Shown: in pieces, positions 44,083-52,690 of the stretch | How positions within the stretch are numbered: position 1 is the stretch's first letter | Layout of the letters: each line of letters starts with the position of its first letter | From: Syntrophus sp. (in: bacteria) | Lineage (GTDB): Bacteria; Desulfobacterota; Syntrophorhabdia; Syntrophorhabdales; Syntrophorhabdaceae | Reading direction: 5' to 3' | Length of the DNA: 52,690 nt | NCBI GenBank assembly: GCA_013824835.1 | Contig: PNOM01000010.1 | Location: 1-52,690, forward strand | Notes under the pieces: model-generated | Seen by the model: only the letters and a program-made list of their open reading frames with translations | Database searches by the model: none | Told to the model about the DNA's origin: nothing | Position numbers and translations under genes: made by a program

Positions 44083-44543
44083 ATCTGCCGAAAATATTGA
44101 AATCACAAATTAGAGATGTTGAATTCGGCAATGATGTTGTAATTGTTGAACCGGTCAACGTGTATGAATGTAAAATCGGCGATAATTGTTTTATAGGGCC
44201 TTTTGTAGAAATTCAAAAAGATGTGGTAATCGGGAAAGGGTGTAAAATTCAATCGCACTCTTTTATTTGTGAGCTGGTCACAATTGGTGATTATTGTTTT
44301 ATTTCCCATGGTGCAATGTTCATAAATGATCCGTTTTTGCAGTCAGGCCCGGCGAAGGGCAATAAAGAGCTGTGGAGATCAACTTCCATTGGAAATAATG
44401 TTTCAATTGGTACAAACGCGACGATACTCCCGGTCACTATTGTTGACAACGTGGTTATTGGTGCAGGCTCTATCGTAACAAAAGACATTCTAATCCCTGG
44501 AATATACGCTGGAAATCCGGCTGCATTAATACGTACACTATAA
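44079..44543 (+). CDS. Hexapeptide-repeat acetyltransferase, WlbB/WbpD-like
   Basis: The 154-residue protein is a left-handed beta-helix (GDNCFIGPFVEIQKDVVIGKGCKIQSHSFI, IGNNVSIGTNATILP, VVIGAGSIVTKDI) with GNPAALIRTL at the end. It would acetylate the 3-amino group made by the DegT enzyme encoded next. It is shorter than WbpD, by about 35 residues. The start overlaps the previous stop by four bases. Confidence 0.82.
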   Translation: MNLPKILKSQIRDVEFGNDVVIVEPVNVYECKIGDNCFIGPFVEIQKDVVIGKGCKIQSHSFICELVTIGDYCFISHGAMFINDPFLQSGPAKGNKELWRSTSIGNNVSIGTNATILPVTIVDNVVIGAGSIVTKDILIPGIYAGNPAALIRTL

Positions 44544-44564
44544 AGTTTTTAACAAGGAGGATAA

Positions 44565-45677
44565 ATGTCAGTTCAAATCCCGTTTGTTGATTTAAAGACG
44601 CAGTACAAAACTATTAAATCCGGAATCGATAATGCTATTCAGCAAGTTATTGAAGAGACCGCATTTGTACGGGGCAAGCATGTTGATGCCTTTGAAAAGG
44701 CGTTTGCTGAAGCATATGGGGTCAAACACTGCATCAGCGTTGCCAATGGAACGGATGCAATATACATCACCCTGAAAATGATCGGCATTGGTCAGGGTGA
44801 TGAGGTGATCACCGTTGCGAACAGCTGGATTTCTACATCGGAAACTATTGGGCAGACAGGGGCACGGCCTGTTTTCATAGATATCAATCAATATTATAAT
44901 ATTGATGTTTCACAGATTGAAAGGAAGATTACTTCAAAAACCAAGGCAATTCTGCCGGTACATTTATATGGCCAGCCTGCTAAAATAGATACAATCAAAC
45001 AGATTTGCGACTCCAATAAACTTCATCTGATAGAGGATTGTGCGCAGGGACATTTTGCGGAATATAAGGGGCAGAAAGTAGGAACTTTAGGTATTGCGGG
45101 TACCTTCAGTTTCTACCCGGGGAAGAACCTCGGGGCATATGGTGATGCCGGTGCGATCATTACCAATGACGACGAGCTGGCAGTTAAAATCAGGATGTAT
45201 GCGAATCACGGCGCTAAAGTGAAGCACCAGCACGATATAGAAGGAGTAAACAGCCGTATGGACGGTCTGCAGGCTGCCATACTCTCAGTAAAATTGCCCC
45301 ATATCCATGACTGGAATCGCATGCGTTATGAACATGCCAAGCAATATAATGAGTTATTTAAAAATGTTGCTGAAGTTGTGGTTCCTGAAATTGGACCGGA
45401 TGTCTCACACATTTTTCATTTATATGTGATTCGCACAAAGAAACGTGATGAGCTGCAAAAATTCTTGAAGCAACAGGGGGTTGAAACTGCTATACACTAT
45501 CCGACGGCGCTCCCGTTTCTCAGGGCATACGAGTATTTAGGACACACACCGGCTGATTTCCCTGTAGCTTATCAGTTCCAGGGGGAAATTTTATCTCTTC
45601 CCATGTATCCTGAACTTACAGAGGGGATGATACAATATGTTGTTGATAAAACGAAAGAATTTTTCTCTTCAAAATAA
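44565..45677 (+). CDS. DegT/DnrJ/EryC1 aminotransferase, WlbC/WbpE-like
   Basis: This 370-residue PLP enzyme has VANGTDAIYI, AILPVHLYGQPAKI, EDCAQGHFA and the PLP lysine in SFYPGKNLGAYGDAGA. It would aminate the 3-keto sugar made by the Gfo/Idh enzyme before acetylation. AAGGAGG precedes the ATG, nine bases upstream. It ends in LSLPMYPELTEGMIQ. Together with the two genes before it, it forms the 3-acetamido sugar set. Confidence 0.87.
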   Translation: MSVQIPFVDLKTQYKTIKSGIDNAIQQVIEETAFVRGKHVDAFEKAFAEAYGVKHCISVANGTDAIYITLKMIGIGQGDEVITVANSWISTSETIGQTGARPVFIDINQYYNIDVSQIERKITSKTKAILPVHLYGQPAKIDTIKQICDSNKLHLIEDCAQGHFAEYKGQKVGTLGIAGTFSFYPGKNLGAYGDAGAIITNDDELAVKIRMYANHGAKVKHQHDIEGVNSRMDGLQAAILSVKLPHIHDWNRMRYEHAKQYNELFKNVAEVVVPEIGPDVSHIFHLYVIRTKKRDELQKFLKQQGVETAIHYPTALPFLRAYEYLGHTPADFPVAYQFQGEILSLPMYPELTEGMIQYVVDKTKEFFSSK

Positions 45678-45713
45678 TTAAATCTGCTGATTCAGGATGA
45701 AGGTCATATATAA

Positions 45714-46934
45714 ATGAGTTATACCTTTGTTAAGATAACGAGCTTTTATAAAACGTATTTGTTGAATTACTATGATCGTTTTCCTGAAATAGCAAAGGCT
45801 TCCTATGACGAACAATTGACACATATGATGGCCGATGGGTTCGGTTGGGCAGATTTTTATGAGAGAAATCTTCGGAATATCGGTATTAACGCCCACGAAA
45901 TCATAGCCAATGCAGAACCTCTGCAGGGGGCCTGGGCAGTTGAGCATGGGGTTAAAGGTGAAGGCAAGTCTATAGTGGTGGAACAACTGAAAGCCTTAAA
46001 GCCTGATGTAGTGTTCTGGGAAGATACGAACCTTTTTAATGGTGATTTTGTTAATGATGTAAAAAAACAGGTTAAATCTATACGCTTATCTCTGAGTTAT
46101 TGCGGTCAGCCTTATTCGGAGTTTCAGAAACAGACCTTTAAAGGGTATGATTGTATTCTCAGCTGCGTTCAGGGTTTTGTTGATGATTTTCGAAGATATG
46201 GCCTTCGGTCAAACAGACTTAACCATGCATTTGAAAGTTCTCTGTTGCCACAAATAGAAACAGATAATTCATACTCTACAAAAGATGTGATCTTTTTTGG
46301 TAGTTTCATTGACAGCTTCGGTTATCATAATACGCGAAAAAGCGTAATAGAGACATTACTAAAGAAAAAAATTGACCTTCAGGTCTATTCTAATCTGCCT
46401 GAGGAGAAATTGTTGATGATTCTTGCCATGCAGGGCGCATATGTTTTTGCTAAACTGCTAAAATCCGGCGGATTGAAAAAAACTGCATTTATATTGCCTG
46501 GGATAAGGAGCGCCATCAGTTGGGACCGATGTCCCCAAAGATCGGGCTATTCCAGGAAACTGAAGGAGAATGCCCTTCACCCGCTCTTTGGTCTTGAAAT
46601 GTTAAAAGCATTACGGAGGGGGAGAATAGGTTTTAACAGCCACATTGAGGCTGCTGGGGATGAAGCTGCAAATATGAGACTTTTTGAAACAACAGGGGTA
46701 GGCACCTGTCTGGTCACTGACTCAAAAAAGAATATCAGGGATTTTTTTGAACCTGATAAAGAGATAGTAACATACAATTCCGTTGAAGAATGTACTGAAA
46801 AGATACAATGGCTTCTTGACTATCCCAAAGAACTGGAATCGATTGCAAAGGCCGGGCAGCAAAGAACCTTAAAGGATCACACCTATGCAAAACGTGCGAA
46901 GGAATTGGATACAATCATCAGGGAATATCTTTAA
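45714..46934 (+). CDS. CgeB-like glycosyltransferase (GT-B fold)
   Basis: The 406-residue protein resembles the CgeB group: ALKPDVVFWED in the N-terminal half, then FFGSFIDSFGYHNTRKSVIETLLKK, and a C-terminal part with GFNSHIEAAGDEAANMRLFETTGVGTCLVTDSKKNIRDFFEPDKEIVTY, the acceptor and nucleotide region of GT-B enzymes. It probably adds a sugar in the glycan chain. The donor is unknown. No signal peptide is present. Confidence 0.78.
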   Translation: MSYTFVKITSFYKTYLLNYYDRFPEIAKASYDEQLTHMMADGFGWADFYERNLRNIGINAHEIIANAEPLQGAWAVEHGVKGEGKSIVVEQLKALKPDVVFWEDTNLFNGDFVNDVKKQVKSIRLSLSYCGQPYSEFQKQTFKGYDCILSCVQGFVDDFRRYGLRSNRLNHAFESSLLPQIETDNSYSTKDVIFFGSFIDSFGYHNTRKSVIETLLKKKIDLQVYSNLPEEKLLMILAMQGAYVFAKLLKSGGLKKTAFILPGIRSAISWDRCPQRSGYSRKLKENALHPLFGLEMLKALRRGRIGFNSHIEAAGDEAANMRLFETTGVGTCLVTDSKKNIRDFFEPDKEIVTYNSVEECTEKIQWLLDYPKELESIAKAGQQRTLKDHTYAKRAKELDTIIREYL

Positions 46935-46983
46935 GGTCTGGATGCATCTTAAAAAAGTCTCCTTTACATAAGATGGCGCTACA

Positions 46984-47766
46984 TTGAAACATCTATTATT
47001 TAAAACCCTCAAGCTGATACGGTGCAGCAAATACGGCTGGTCCGGTGATTACTCATCATGGGAAGCTGCAAGAGCAACTGCTACGGGCTATGATAGCCAA
47101 TTAATACTGGAAAAAGTTAAGAATGCCCTCTTGAAGGTCAAGAACGGCAAGGCTCAATACGAAAGGGATTCCATGCTTTTCGATGAAATTGAGTATTCGT
47201 GGCCGATGCTGACCGCGTTGCTGTGGATTGCATCACGGAACAGCAATTGCCTTCACATTATTGATTTTGGAGGCTCTCTCGGAAGTTCATATTTCCAAAA
47301 CAGGCGTTTTCTCTCCCATTTGACAGAACTGAGCTGGAATATTGTTGAGCAGATGAACTTTGTAGCCTGCGGAAAAGAACATTTTCAAGATGATGTACTG
47401 CGTTTTTATTCGTCGATAGAAGCGTGCCTGAAGTCACAGCGCTGTGACACAATTCTGTTGTCGAGTGTTCTCCCCTATATTGAGAAGCCTTATGATCTTG
47501 TGGTGAATATTATCGCCCTTGGTTTTAAAAATATCATCATTGACAGGACACCTTTTTTCCTAAAGGATATACCGGACAGATTGACTATTCAAAACGTGCC
47601 GCCAGGTATTTACAGAGCCAGTTACCCGGCCTGGTTTTTTAACCGGGAAAAATTTCTCAAGTTGTTTCAAAAACAATATGATCTTGTGGCCGAGTTCACC
47701 TCCAATGACAAGGCGCCTGAGATAGCGGCGGAATTCAAAGGGTTTATATTTAAGGCGAAATTGTGA
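46984..47766 (+). CDS. Putative methyltransferase of the TIGR04325 type
   Basis: The 260-residue protein has the region YGWSGDYSSWEAARATATGYDS near its start and LHIIDFGGSLGSSYFQNRRFL for SAM binding, as in the TIGR04325 group found in surface polysaccharide loci. The segment NIIIDRTPFF follows. It starts at a TTG with a weak ribosome site. It overlaps the next methyltransferase gene by four bases. Confidence 0.75.
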   Translation: MKHLLFKTLKLIRCSKYGWSGDYSSWEAARATATGYDSQLILEKVKNALLKVKNGKAQYERDSMLFDEIEYSWPMLTALLWIASRNSNCLHIIDFGGSLGSSYFQNRRFLSHLTELSWNIVEQMNFVACGKEHFQDDVLRFYSSIEACLKSQRCDTILLSSVLPYIEKPYDLVVNIIALGFKNIIIDRTPFFLKDIPDRLTIQNVPPGIYRASYPAWFFNREKFLKLFQKQYDLVAEFTSNDKAPEIAAEFKGFIFKAKL

Positions 47767-48479
47767 TTAAGGAATGGTTTATCAGTGAACAGTTTAATCC
47801 AGGTATTATTGGAATGTTTATTAATCCTTTCTATTTCGCGAGAAAAGGGCTTTATGAAAATATTTCAGCGTTAGCATCCAAGATAACCGGTGATGTGCTT
47901 GATATTGGCTGTGGACAAAAGCCATACCAGCATCTTATTCGTGCTGAAAAGTATATCGGATTGGAATTGGATACCCCTCAAAACCGGGTAAATAAGAAGG
48001 CTGATATTTTTTATGACGGTCACAGATTTCCCTTTGAGGATAACGAGTTTGACAGTGTCGTTGTAAACGCGGTTTTGGAACACGTTTTCAACCCAAAGGA
48101 ATTTCTCGCCGAGATTAACAGGGTGCTGAAACCAGGCGGCGCGTTGTTAGCCACGGCACCCTTTGTCTGGGATGAGCACGAACAGCCATATGATTATGCC
48201 CGTTATTCATCGTTTGGCCTTAAGCATCTCATTGAATCCCATGGTTTTACTGTTGTAGAGCAGAGAAAAAGTATTCATGATATTCGAGTCATCTTCCAGT
48301 TGTTAAATGCCTATACCTATAAAAAAACTGTTACCAATAATTGGTATATCAATCTTGTGACTACCATGGTGCTTATTGCCCCTGTTACGTTGCTGGGAAT
48401 ATTGCTAAACTATTTTCTCCCGGGAAACAGCGATCTTTACCTCGATAACTGCGTATTAGCGCAAAAGAATGGAAATTAG
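47763..48479 (+). CDS. Class I SAM-dependent methyltransferase
   Basis: The 238-residue protein has VLDIGCGQKPYQHLI for SAM binding and DSVVVNAVLEHVFNPKEFLAEINRVLKPGG as motif II and III, with a C-terminal membrane-like segment (LVTTMVLIAPVTLLGILLNYF). The segment suggests membrane association, as with other lipid-linked-glycan methyltransferases. The GTG start overlaps the previous stop. It could methylate a glycan sugar. Confidence 0.83.
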   Translation: MIKEWFISEQFNPGIIGMFINPFYFARKGLYENISALASKITGDVLDIGCGQKPYQHLIRAEKYIGLELDTPQNRVNKKADIFYDGHRFPFEDNEFDSVVVNAVLEHVFNPKEFLAEINRVLKPGGALLATAPFVWDEHEQPYDYARYSSFGLKHLIESHGFTVVEQRKSIHDIRVIFQLLNAYTYKKTVTNNWYINLVTTMVLIAPVTLLGILLNYFLPGNSDLYLDNCVLAQKNGN

Positions 48480-48481
48480 AT

Positions 48482-49471
48482 ATGGATAATAACACCGCGT
48501 TCTCAGGCAGCAATGTTCTCATTACCGGCGGCCTCGGTTTCATCGGTTCTTCTCTGGCACGCAGACTGGTCAAGCTGGGCGCACGGGTAACCCTTGTTGA
48601 CAGCCTTATTCCCGAGTACGGCGGCAACCTGTTCAATATTGACGATGTAAAGGACAGCGTACAGGTGAACATCACCGATGTCCGGGATCCTCATGCAATG
48701 TCTTATCTTATCAAAGGGCAGGATTATCTCTTCAACCTTGCCGGGCAGACAAGCCATATCGATTCAATGAATGACCCCTTTACTGATCTCAATATCAATT
48801 CTGCTGCCCAGCTTTCAATATTAGAAGCGTGCCGCTTGCACAACCTGAATATTAAAATTGTATTTGCCAGTACCCGCCAGCTCTACGGGAAACCTGAATA
48901 TCTCCCTGTTGATGAGAACCATACGATCAAGCCGGTGGATGTAAATGGCATCAACAAGCTCTCCGGTGAATGGTATCACCTCCTCTATAACAGTGTGTAT
49001 GGTATCCGGACAACGGTTTTGAGATTAACAAACACGATTGGCCCGAGAATGAGGGTTAAGGATGCACGACAGACCTTTGTCGGTGTATGGATAAGGCTAT
49101 TGACTGAAGGCAAACCTTTTGAAGTCTGGGGAGGCGAGCAATTAAGAGATTTCACCTATGCTGATGATGCTATTGACGCTTTTATTATGGCAGCTGTTGA
49201 TAATAAGGCGGATGGGAGGGTTTTTAACCTTGGGGGCGATCGTGTGATCAGTCTCAAAGACCTTGCCGACTTACTTGTGAAGGTTAATGGGGGCGGTGAC
49301 TATGTAATTCAAACATTTCCCGAAGACAGAAAGAGGATAGACATCGGTGATTTCTATGCTGACTACAGCCTGATCCGTTCTGTACTGGGGTGGCAGCCGA
49401 AAGTGCCTTTAGATAAGGGGCTTGCTGAAACTATTGAATATTACCGTAAAAACTTAAAACATTACATTTAG
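48482..49471 (+). CDS. Extended SDR (NAD-dependent epimerase/dehydratase) without the usual catalytic tyrosine
   Basis: The 329-residue protein has [14 protein letters not shown] for NAD binding, [28 protein letters not shown] and [19 protein letters not shown], so it belongs to the UDP/dTDP-sugar epimerase-dehydratase family. Where the family has YXXXK the sequence reads NGINK, with asparagine in place of the tyrosine and the lysine kept. The substrate is unknown. It lies next to a DegT aminotransferase, so its product may be aminated. Confidence 0.85.
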   Translation: MDNNTAFSGSNVLITGGLGFIGSSLARRLVKLGARVTLVDSLIPEYGGNLFNIDDVKDSVQVNITDVRDPHAMSYLIKGQDYLFNLAGQTSHIDSMNDPFTDLNINSAAQLSILEACRLHNLNIKIVFASTRQLYGKPEYLPVDENHTIKPVDVNGINKLSGEWYHLLYNSVYGIRTTVLRLTNTIGPRMRVKDARQTFVGVWIRLLTEGKPFEVWGGEQLRDFTYADDAIDAFIMAAVDNKADGRVFNLGGDRVISLKDLADLLVKVNGGGDYVIQTFPEDRKRIDIGDFYADYSLIRSVLGWQPKVPLDKGLAETIEYYRKNLKHYI

Positions 49472-49484
49472 TATCACAAAAAAC

Positions 49485-50636
49485 ATGGTAATTCCGCAAA
49501 CCGACCCAAAAGCAAATTATCTGGCCCATAAAGCTGAAATTGAAGGCGCTATCGCCCACGTTTTAGACAGTGGGTGGTATATCCTTGGTGGGGAGGTTAC
49601 TGCCTTTGAGGCTGAATTTGCAAAGTTTATTGGCGTAAATCATGCCGTAGGTACAGCAAACGGAACCGATGCCATCGTGATTGCCCTCCGTGCATGCGAC
49701 ATCAAGAGAGGAGATGTGGTTCTCACAGTTTCTCATACTGCAGTAGCTACAGTGGCCGCTATCGAGTTGACTGGCGCTACCCCTGTGCTGGTGGACATTG
49801 ATCCGAAAACATATACTATGGATCCAAGCCATCTTGAAGATGCCATTAAAGCTATCAGCAATGCTCCGTCTGGGACGAACCGTCAACTCAAAGCTGTTCT
49901 CCCTGTTCATCTCTATGGCCATCCGGCGGACATGCCTGCTATTGTAGAAATAGCGAGACGCTATGGTTTGTACGTTATAGAAGATTGCGCCCAGGCGCAT
50001 GGGGCAATTATTGAAGGGAAAAAAGCGGGTACCTGGGGACATATCGCAACATTCAGTTTTTATCCTACTAAAAATCTTGGAGCCTTGGGAGATGGAGGCG
50101 CCGTAGGGACAGACGACCCGCTTCTTGCAGAAAAGGCTTGCGCATTGAGAGAGTACGGCTGGCATGAACGGTATATAAGTGATGTGCCGGGAATGAATAG
50201 CCGTCTGGATGAGCTTCAGGCAGCTATTTTACGAATCAAGCTTAATTATTTGGATGAGGAGAACAAAAGGAGAGGTTTAGTTGCAAATATATATAATGAG
50301 TTTCTATCAGATTCCTTACTGCATCTTCCAGCAGTAAGACCGGATGTCACACATGTATATCATCAATTTGTGGTACAGAGCACACAGCGTGATAATTTAA
50401 GATCTTTTTTGATGGCCAACGGTATTGCAACAGCGGTTCATTACCCTGTTCCGGTCCATTTGCAACCCGCTTATAAAGGGCAAACAACCATTGGGAGGGG
50501 AGGTTTACATAATACTGAACAAATCTGCAACGAAATCCTCAGTCTGCCAATGTATGCCCAGCTAAGTGATGAGCAGACGGAAAAGGTCTGTAAAACAATC
50601 GTTAAATGGGAAAAACAACATGCCGGTAAACTATAA
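49485..50636 (+). CDS. DegT/DnrJ/EryC1 sugar aminotransferase
   Basis: The 383-residue PLP enzyme has [37 protein letters not shown] and the PLP lysine in [17 protein letters not shown]. It ends with [18 protein letters not shown]. It follows the SDR by 13 bases and shares its stop with the next gene's first base. It is one of three DegT-type enzymes in this locus and probably aminates the SDR product. Confidence 0.87.
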   Translation: MVIPQTDPKANYLAHKAEIEGAIAHVLDSGWYILGGEVTAFEAEFAKFIGVNHAVGTANGTDAIVIALRACDIKRGDVVLTVSHTAVATVAAIELTGATPVLVDIDPKTYTMDPSHLEDAIKAISNAPSGTNRQLKAVLPVHLYGHPADMPAIVEIARRYGLYVIEDCAQAHGAIIEGKKAGTWGHIATFSFYPTKNLGALGDGGAVGTDDPLLAEKACALREYGWHERYISDVPGMNSRLDELQAAILRIKLNYLDEENKRRGLVANIYNEFLSDSLLHLPAVRPDVTHVYHQFVVQSTQRDNLRSFLMANGIATAVHYPVPVHLQPAYKGQTTIGRGGLHNTEQICNEILSLPMYAQLSDEQTEKVCKTIVKWEKQHAGKL

Positions 50637-51691
50637 TGTATTATTTTTGCACATACTTTGATATCAATTATCTTTCTCGTGGTCTGGCGCTCCATGAGTC
50701 ACTCAAGAAGTATTGCGCAGGGTTTTGTCTGTGGGCGTTATGTATGGACAGAGAAAGCTTTGATATAGTTAAGAATATTAATTTAGATACATTAAAGCCT
50801 ATTTCCCTTGATCAATTTGAGGATGGCGATGAAGAACTTCTAAGGGCAAAACAGAATCGTTCCCGAATTGAATACTATTTTACATGTTCCCCGTCTTTGC
50901 CGCTTTTTATCCTGAATCATTTTCCAAAGGTTGATGCCATCACCTATCTTGATGCCGATCTTTATTTTTTTGATGATCCAAGACCGATATTTGACGAGAT
51001 TGGAAATAATTCAATTGCAATCATTGAGCATCGCTTTTCCCCACATTTAAAGGCTTATTATGCAAGCGGTATATATAACGTTGGTTTGCTTTATTTTAAA
51101 CGTGACAATAATGGGATATCGTGTCTTGCACGATGGCGTGAACAGTGCAACGAATGGTGCTGCGATAAGTCGGAAGACGGAAAATATGCAGACCAGAAGT
51201 ATCTGGATGCATGGCCGGGGCTTTTTGATAATCTTGTAGTATTGCAGCATAAAGGAGCAAATTTGGCGCCCTGGAATATTGCAAACTATGATATTACTGC
51301 ACGGAACGGCATTGTATGGGTTGATGATCAACCACTTATTTTTTATCATTTTCAAGGGATTAAACATATCTTCAGCAAATTATATGATTCCGGTTTGTCT
51401 GCGTATCAGGGAAGGTTTACACGCACACTTTTGAACAATGTGTACATGCCTTATTTGTACAATATTCTGTCTTTTGATAAGGTGATTAAGGGGATAAAAC
51501 TGAATAAAAAATTAAAAGGCATAAGAGAACCGAGCGCTACACAGTTTAATTATTTACGCAGAATAAGTCCTCAATTACTTGCCATGTTTATAAAATTTGT
51601 ACAAGTACTTAAAACAATATCCTCCGGAACATATATAATACTCAACAGCTCTCCATCCCGGAATCGGGACAGGGAAATAAAGCGGACATAA
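50636..51691 (+). CDS. GT-A glycosyltransferase with a DXD motif
   Basis: The 351-residue protein starts [23 protein letters not shown], with ITYLDADLYFFDDP as the DXD metal motif at about residue 104. ASGIYNVGLLYFKRD and YADQKYLDAWPG follow, a pattern close to GT8-type and related enzymes. PLIFYHFQGIKHI is near the end. It probably adds a sugar from a nucleotide-sugar donor. Its first base overlaps the previous stop. Confidence 0.78.
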   Translation: MYYFCTYFDINYLSRGLALHESLKKYCAGFCLWALCMDRESFDIVKNINLDTLKPISLDQFEDGDEELLRAKQNRSRIEYYFTCSPSLPLFILNHFPKVDAITYLDADLYFFDDPRPIFDEIGNNSIAIIEHRFSPHLKAYYASGIYNVGLLYFKRDNNGISCLARWREQCNEWCCDKSEDGKYADQKYLDAWPGLFDNLVVLQHKGANLAPWNIANYDITARNGIVWVDDQPLIFYHFQGIKHIFSKLYDSGLSAYQGRFTRTLLNNVYMPYLYNILSFDKVIKGIKLNKKLKGIREPSATQFNYLRRISPQLLAMFIKFVQVLKTISSGTYIILNSSPSRNRDREIKRT

Positions 51692-51704
51692 CCTTTACCG
51701 TATT

Positions 51705-52625
51705 ATGACAACTGAGAGCGGCTACAATAATCTCCTGACCATTTTTTCCTGTCCCAAATCCTTCCATGGTCATGTGGATATTACCCAGAGAAACGCTATT
51801 CAGAGCTGGCTGCTCCTTGATCCGAAGCCGGATGTAATCCTTCTCGGAGATGATGAAGGCGTGGCCCAAGTGGCTAAGGAGCTTAATGTCCGTCATATTC
51901 CCCATGTAGCATGCAACGAATTCGGCACCCCTCTCGTCAGCGCCCTTTTTGAAGAGGCAGAAAAGTCCGCCGTAACACCTTTGATGTGTTATGTCAATGG
52001 AGATATAATATTTATTCAGGACTTTATGGATGGCATTAAAAAGGTGCTGTCAGAAAGGCCTGAGGCCCTTATGGTGGGGAGAAGGTGGAATGTGGATATA
52101 AAGAGTCTCATCAGGTTTGATGAAGGCTGGCAGCAGCGTCTCGTATCCCTGGTGGCCGGGAAAGGCAAACTCTATCCCTACTTTGCGATAGATTATTTCG
52201 TATTTCCGAGGAAGGGCCTGGGCAAACTCCCTCCCTTTGCAATAGGTCGTCCTGCATGGGACAACTGGGTTATATATCGTGCATGCATTACCAATATAGC
52301 CGTAGTGGATATGACCGACATGGTAACAGTGATTCATCAAAACCACGATTATTCCCATCATCCTGACGGCTGGAAAGGAGCAATGAAAGGGGAGGAGTCG
52401 AGACGAAATATAGCCCTTGCCGGTGAAGTTGCCCATGTGTATAGTCTTCTTGATGCACCGTATCGCTTAACCACTCATGGGGTTAAAAAAAGGTGCTTCC
52501 CGCCTTTTTTCACCCCTTTTTATCTTTATAGACACCTCGTAGTGCTCTCCCAATCCTATACTTCCCTGAAGTATCTGATAAGGCTTATCAAGGCTTTAGG
52601 GGACCGCGTTTCTGCCCGCCAGTAA
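51705..52625 (+). CDS. Probable GT-A-like glycosyltransferase of unclear family
   Basis: The 306-residue protein has a soluble alpha/beta start with NNLLTIFSCPKSFHGHVD and MCYVNGDIIF at about residue 95, where a DXD-like aspartate would lie, followed by VGRRWNVDIKSL, FPRKGLGKLPPFAIGRPAWDNWVIYRA and HQNHDYSHHPDGWKG. The last two are conserved in uncharacterised proteins of polysaccharide loci. A glycosyltransferase role is inferred. It is the last complete gene in the window. Confidence 0.6.
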   Translation: MTTESGYNNLLTIFSCPKSFHGHVDITQRNAIQSWLLLDPKPDVILLGDDEGVAQVAKELNVRHIPHVACNEFGTPLVSALFEEAEKSAVTPLMCYVNGDIIFIQDFMDGIKKVLSERPEALMVGRRWNVDIKSLIRFDEGWQQRLVSLVAGKGKLYPYFAIDYFVFPRKGLGKLPPFAIGRPAWDNWVIYRACITNIAVVDMTDMVTVIHQNHDYSHHPDGWKGAMKGEESRRNIALAGEVAHVYSLLDAPYRLTTHGVKKRCFPPFFTPFYLYRHLVVLSQSYTSLKYLIRLIKALGDRVSARQ

Positions 52626-52642
52626 TCTTCCTTAAAAAACCC

Positions 52643-52668
52643 GTTTTCTTTGACTGTTTTCTTTGACT
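52643..52668 (+). repeat. 13-bp tandem duplication near the right edge
   Basis: GTTTTCTTTGACT occurs twice in a row (52643-52655 and 52656-52668) just after the last gene. No function is apparent, and the window ends 22 bases later. Confidence 0.7.
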
Positions 52669-52690
52669 GTTATCCCAAAATGATAATGTC

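Noticed and set aside
1..52690. tRNA, rRNA, CRISPR arrays, integrases or insertion sequences
   Set aside because: None was recognised by eye on either strand; a covariance-model search would be needed to exclude small RNAs.

Overview
The window reads as a stretch of chromosome from an anaerobic, diderm (LPS-bearing) bacterium. Sequence evidence for this is a full outer-membrane and lipid A gene set (BamA, OmpH/Skp, LpxD, FabZ, LpxA, LpxB, MsbA, Kdo transferase) next to an anaerobe-type oxygen and peroxide defence set (flavo-diiron protein, rubredoxin, rubrerythrin), a FeoA-FeoB fusion, a DUF362 ferredoxin protein and an acyl-CoA dehydrogenase. The combination resembles Desulfobacterota of the Syntrophorhabdus or Syntrophus kind; that placement is inference, not shown by any marker gene here.

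Layout. 1-1277 (minus): the N-terminal part of a membrane PAS-GAF sensor that runs off the left edge. 1.6-5.5 kb: a radical SAM protein with unusual cysteine spacing, CorA, a BASS-fold permease and a Phd/RelE toxin-antitoxin pair with a clear promoter and operator. 5.5-7.8 kb: divergent DUF362 ferredoxin and acyl-CoA dehydrogenase genes. 8.3-13.2 kb: flavo-diiron protein, a 43-residue rubredoxin, rubrerythrin, iron-sulfur flavoprotein and FeoAB. 13.2-25.9 kb: a tightly overlapped envelope operon running from a YaeI-like metallophosphoesterase and BamA to WaaA and MazG, closed by a symmetric terminator shared with a convergent cold-shock gene. It holds a Gfo/Idh oxidoreductase between lpxA and lpxB and a frameshifted acyltransferase. 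No lpxH or lpxI is present in the window. 26.4-28.4 kb: a CobA-HemD fusion, a 51-residue small protein and an FmdB-like zinc ribbon.

28.5-52.7 kb: a surface-polysaccharide locus. Its leader carries a 10-bp inverted repeat followed by a near-perfect ops element, the recruitment site for RfaH-type antiterminators. The first part (28.9-39.2 kb) is a nonulosonic-acid (pseudaminic-type) module: PseB, PseC, PseI and PseH-like acetyltransferase, plus a cytidylyltransferase fused to a class III aminotransferase, an aldo/keto reductase, a TIM-barrel protein, a methyltransferase, a metallophosphoesterase and an ATP-grasp ligase. No PseG hydrolase was found, so this is a non-standard version of the pathway. 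The second part (39.4-52.6 kb) has a GT-B-like protein, a PglK/MsbA-type ABC exporter, a WlbA/WlbB/WlbC-like trio for a 3-acetamido sugar, glycosyltransferases, methyltransferases, an atypical SDR lacking the usual catalytic tyrosine, and a second DegT aminotransferase.

Small structural repeats also stand out: a REP-like palindrome family (one copy at 1.5 kb and an inverted pair at 7.9-8.1 kb), heptanucleotide tandem repeats in two intergenic spots, and a 22-bp duplication across the rubrerythrin stop codon. No tRNA, rRNA, CRISPR array or insertion sequence was recognised.
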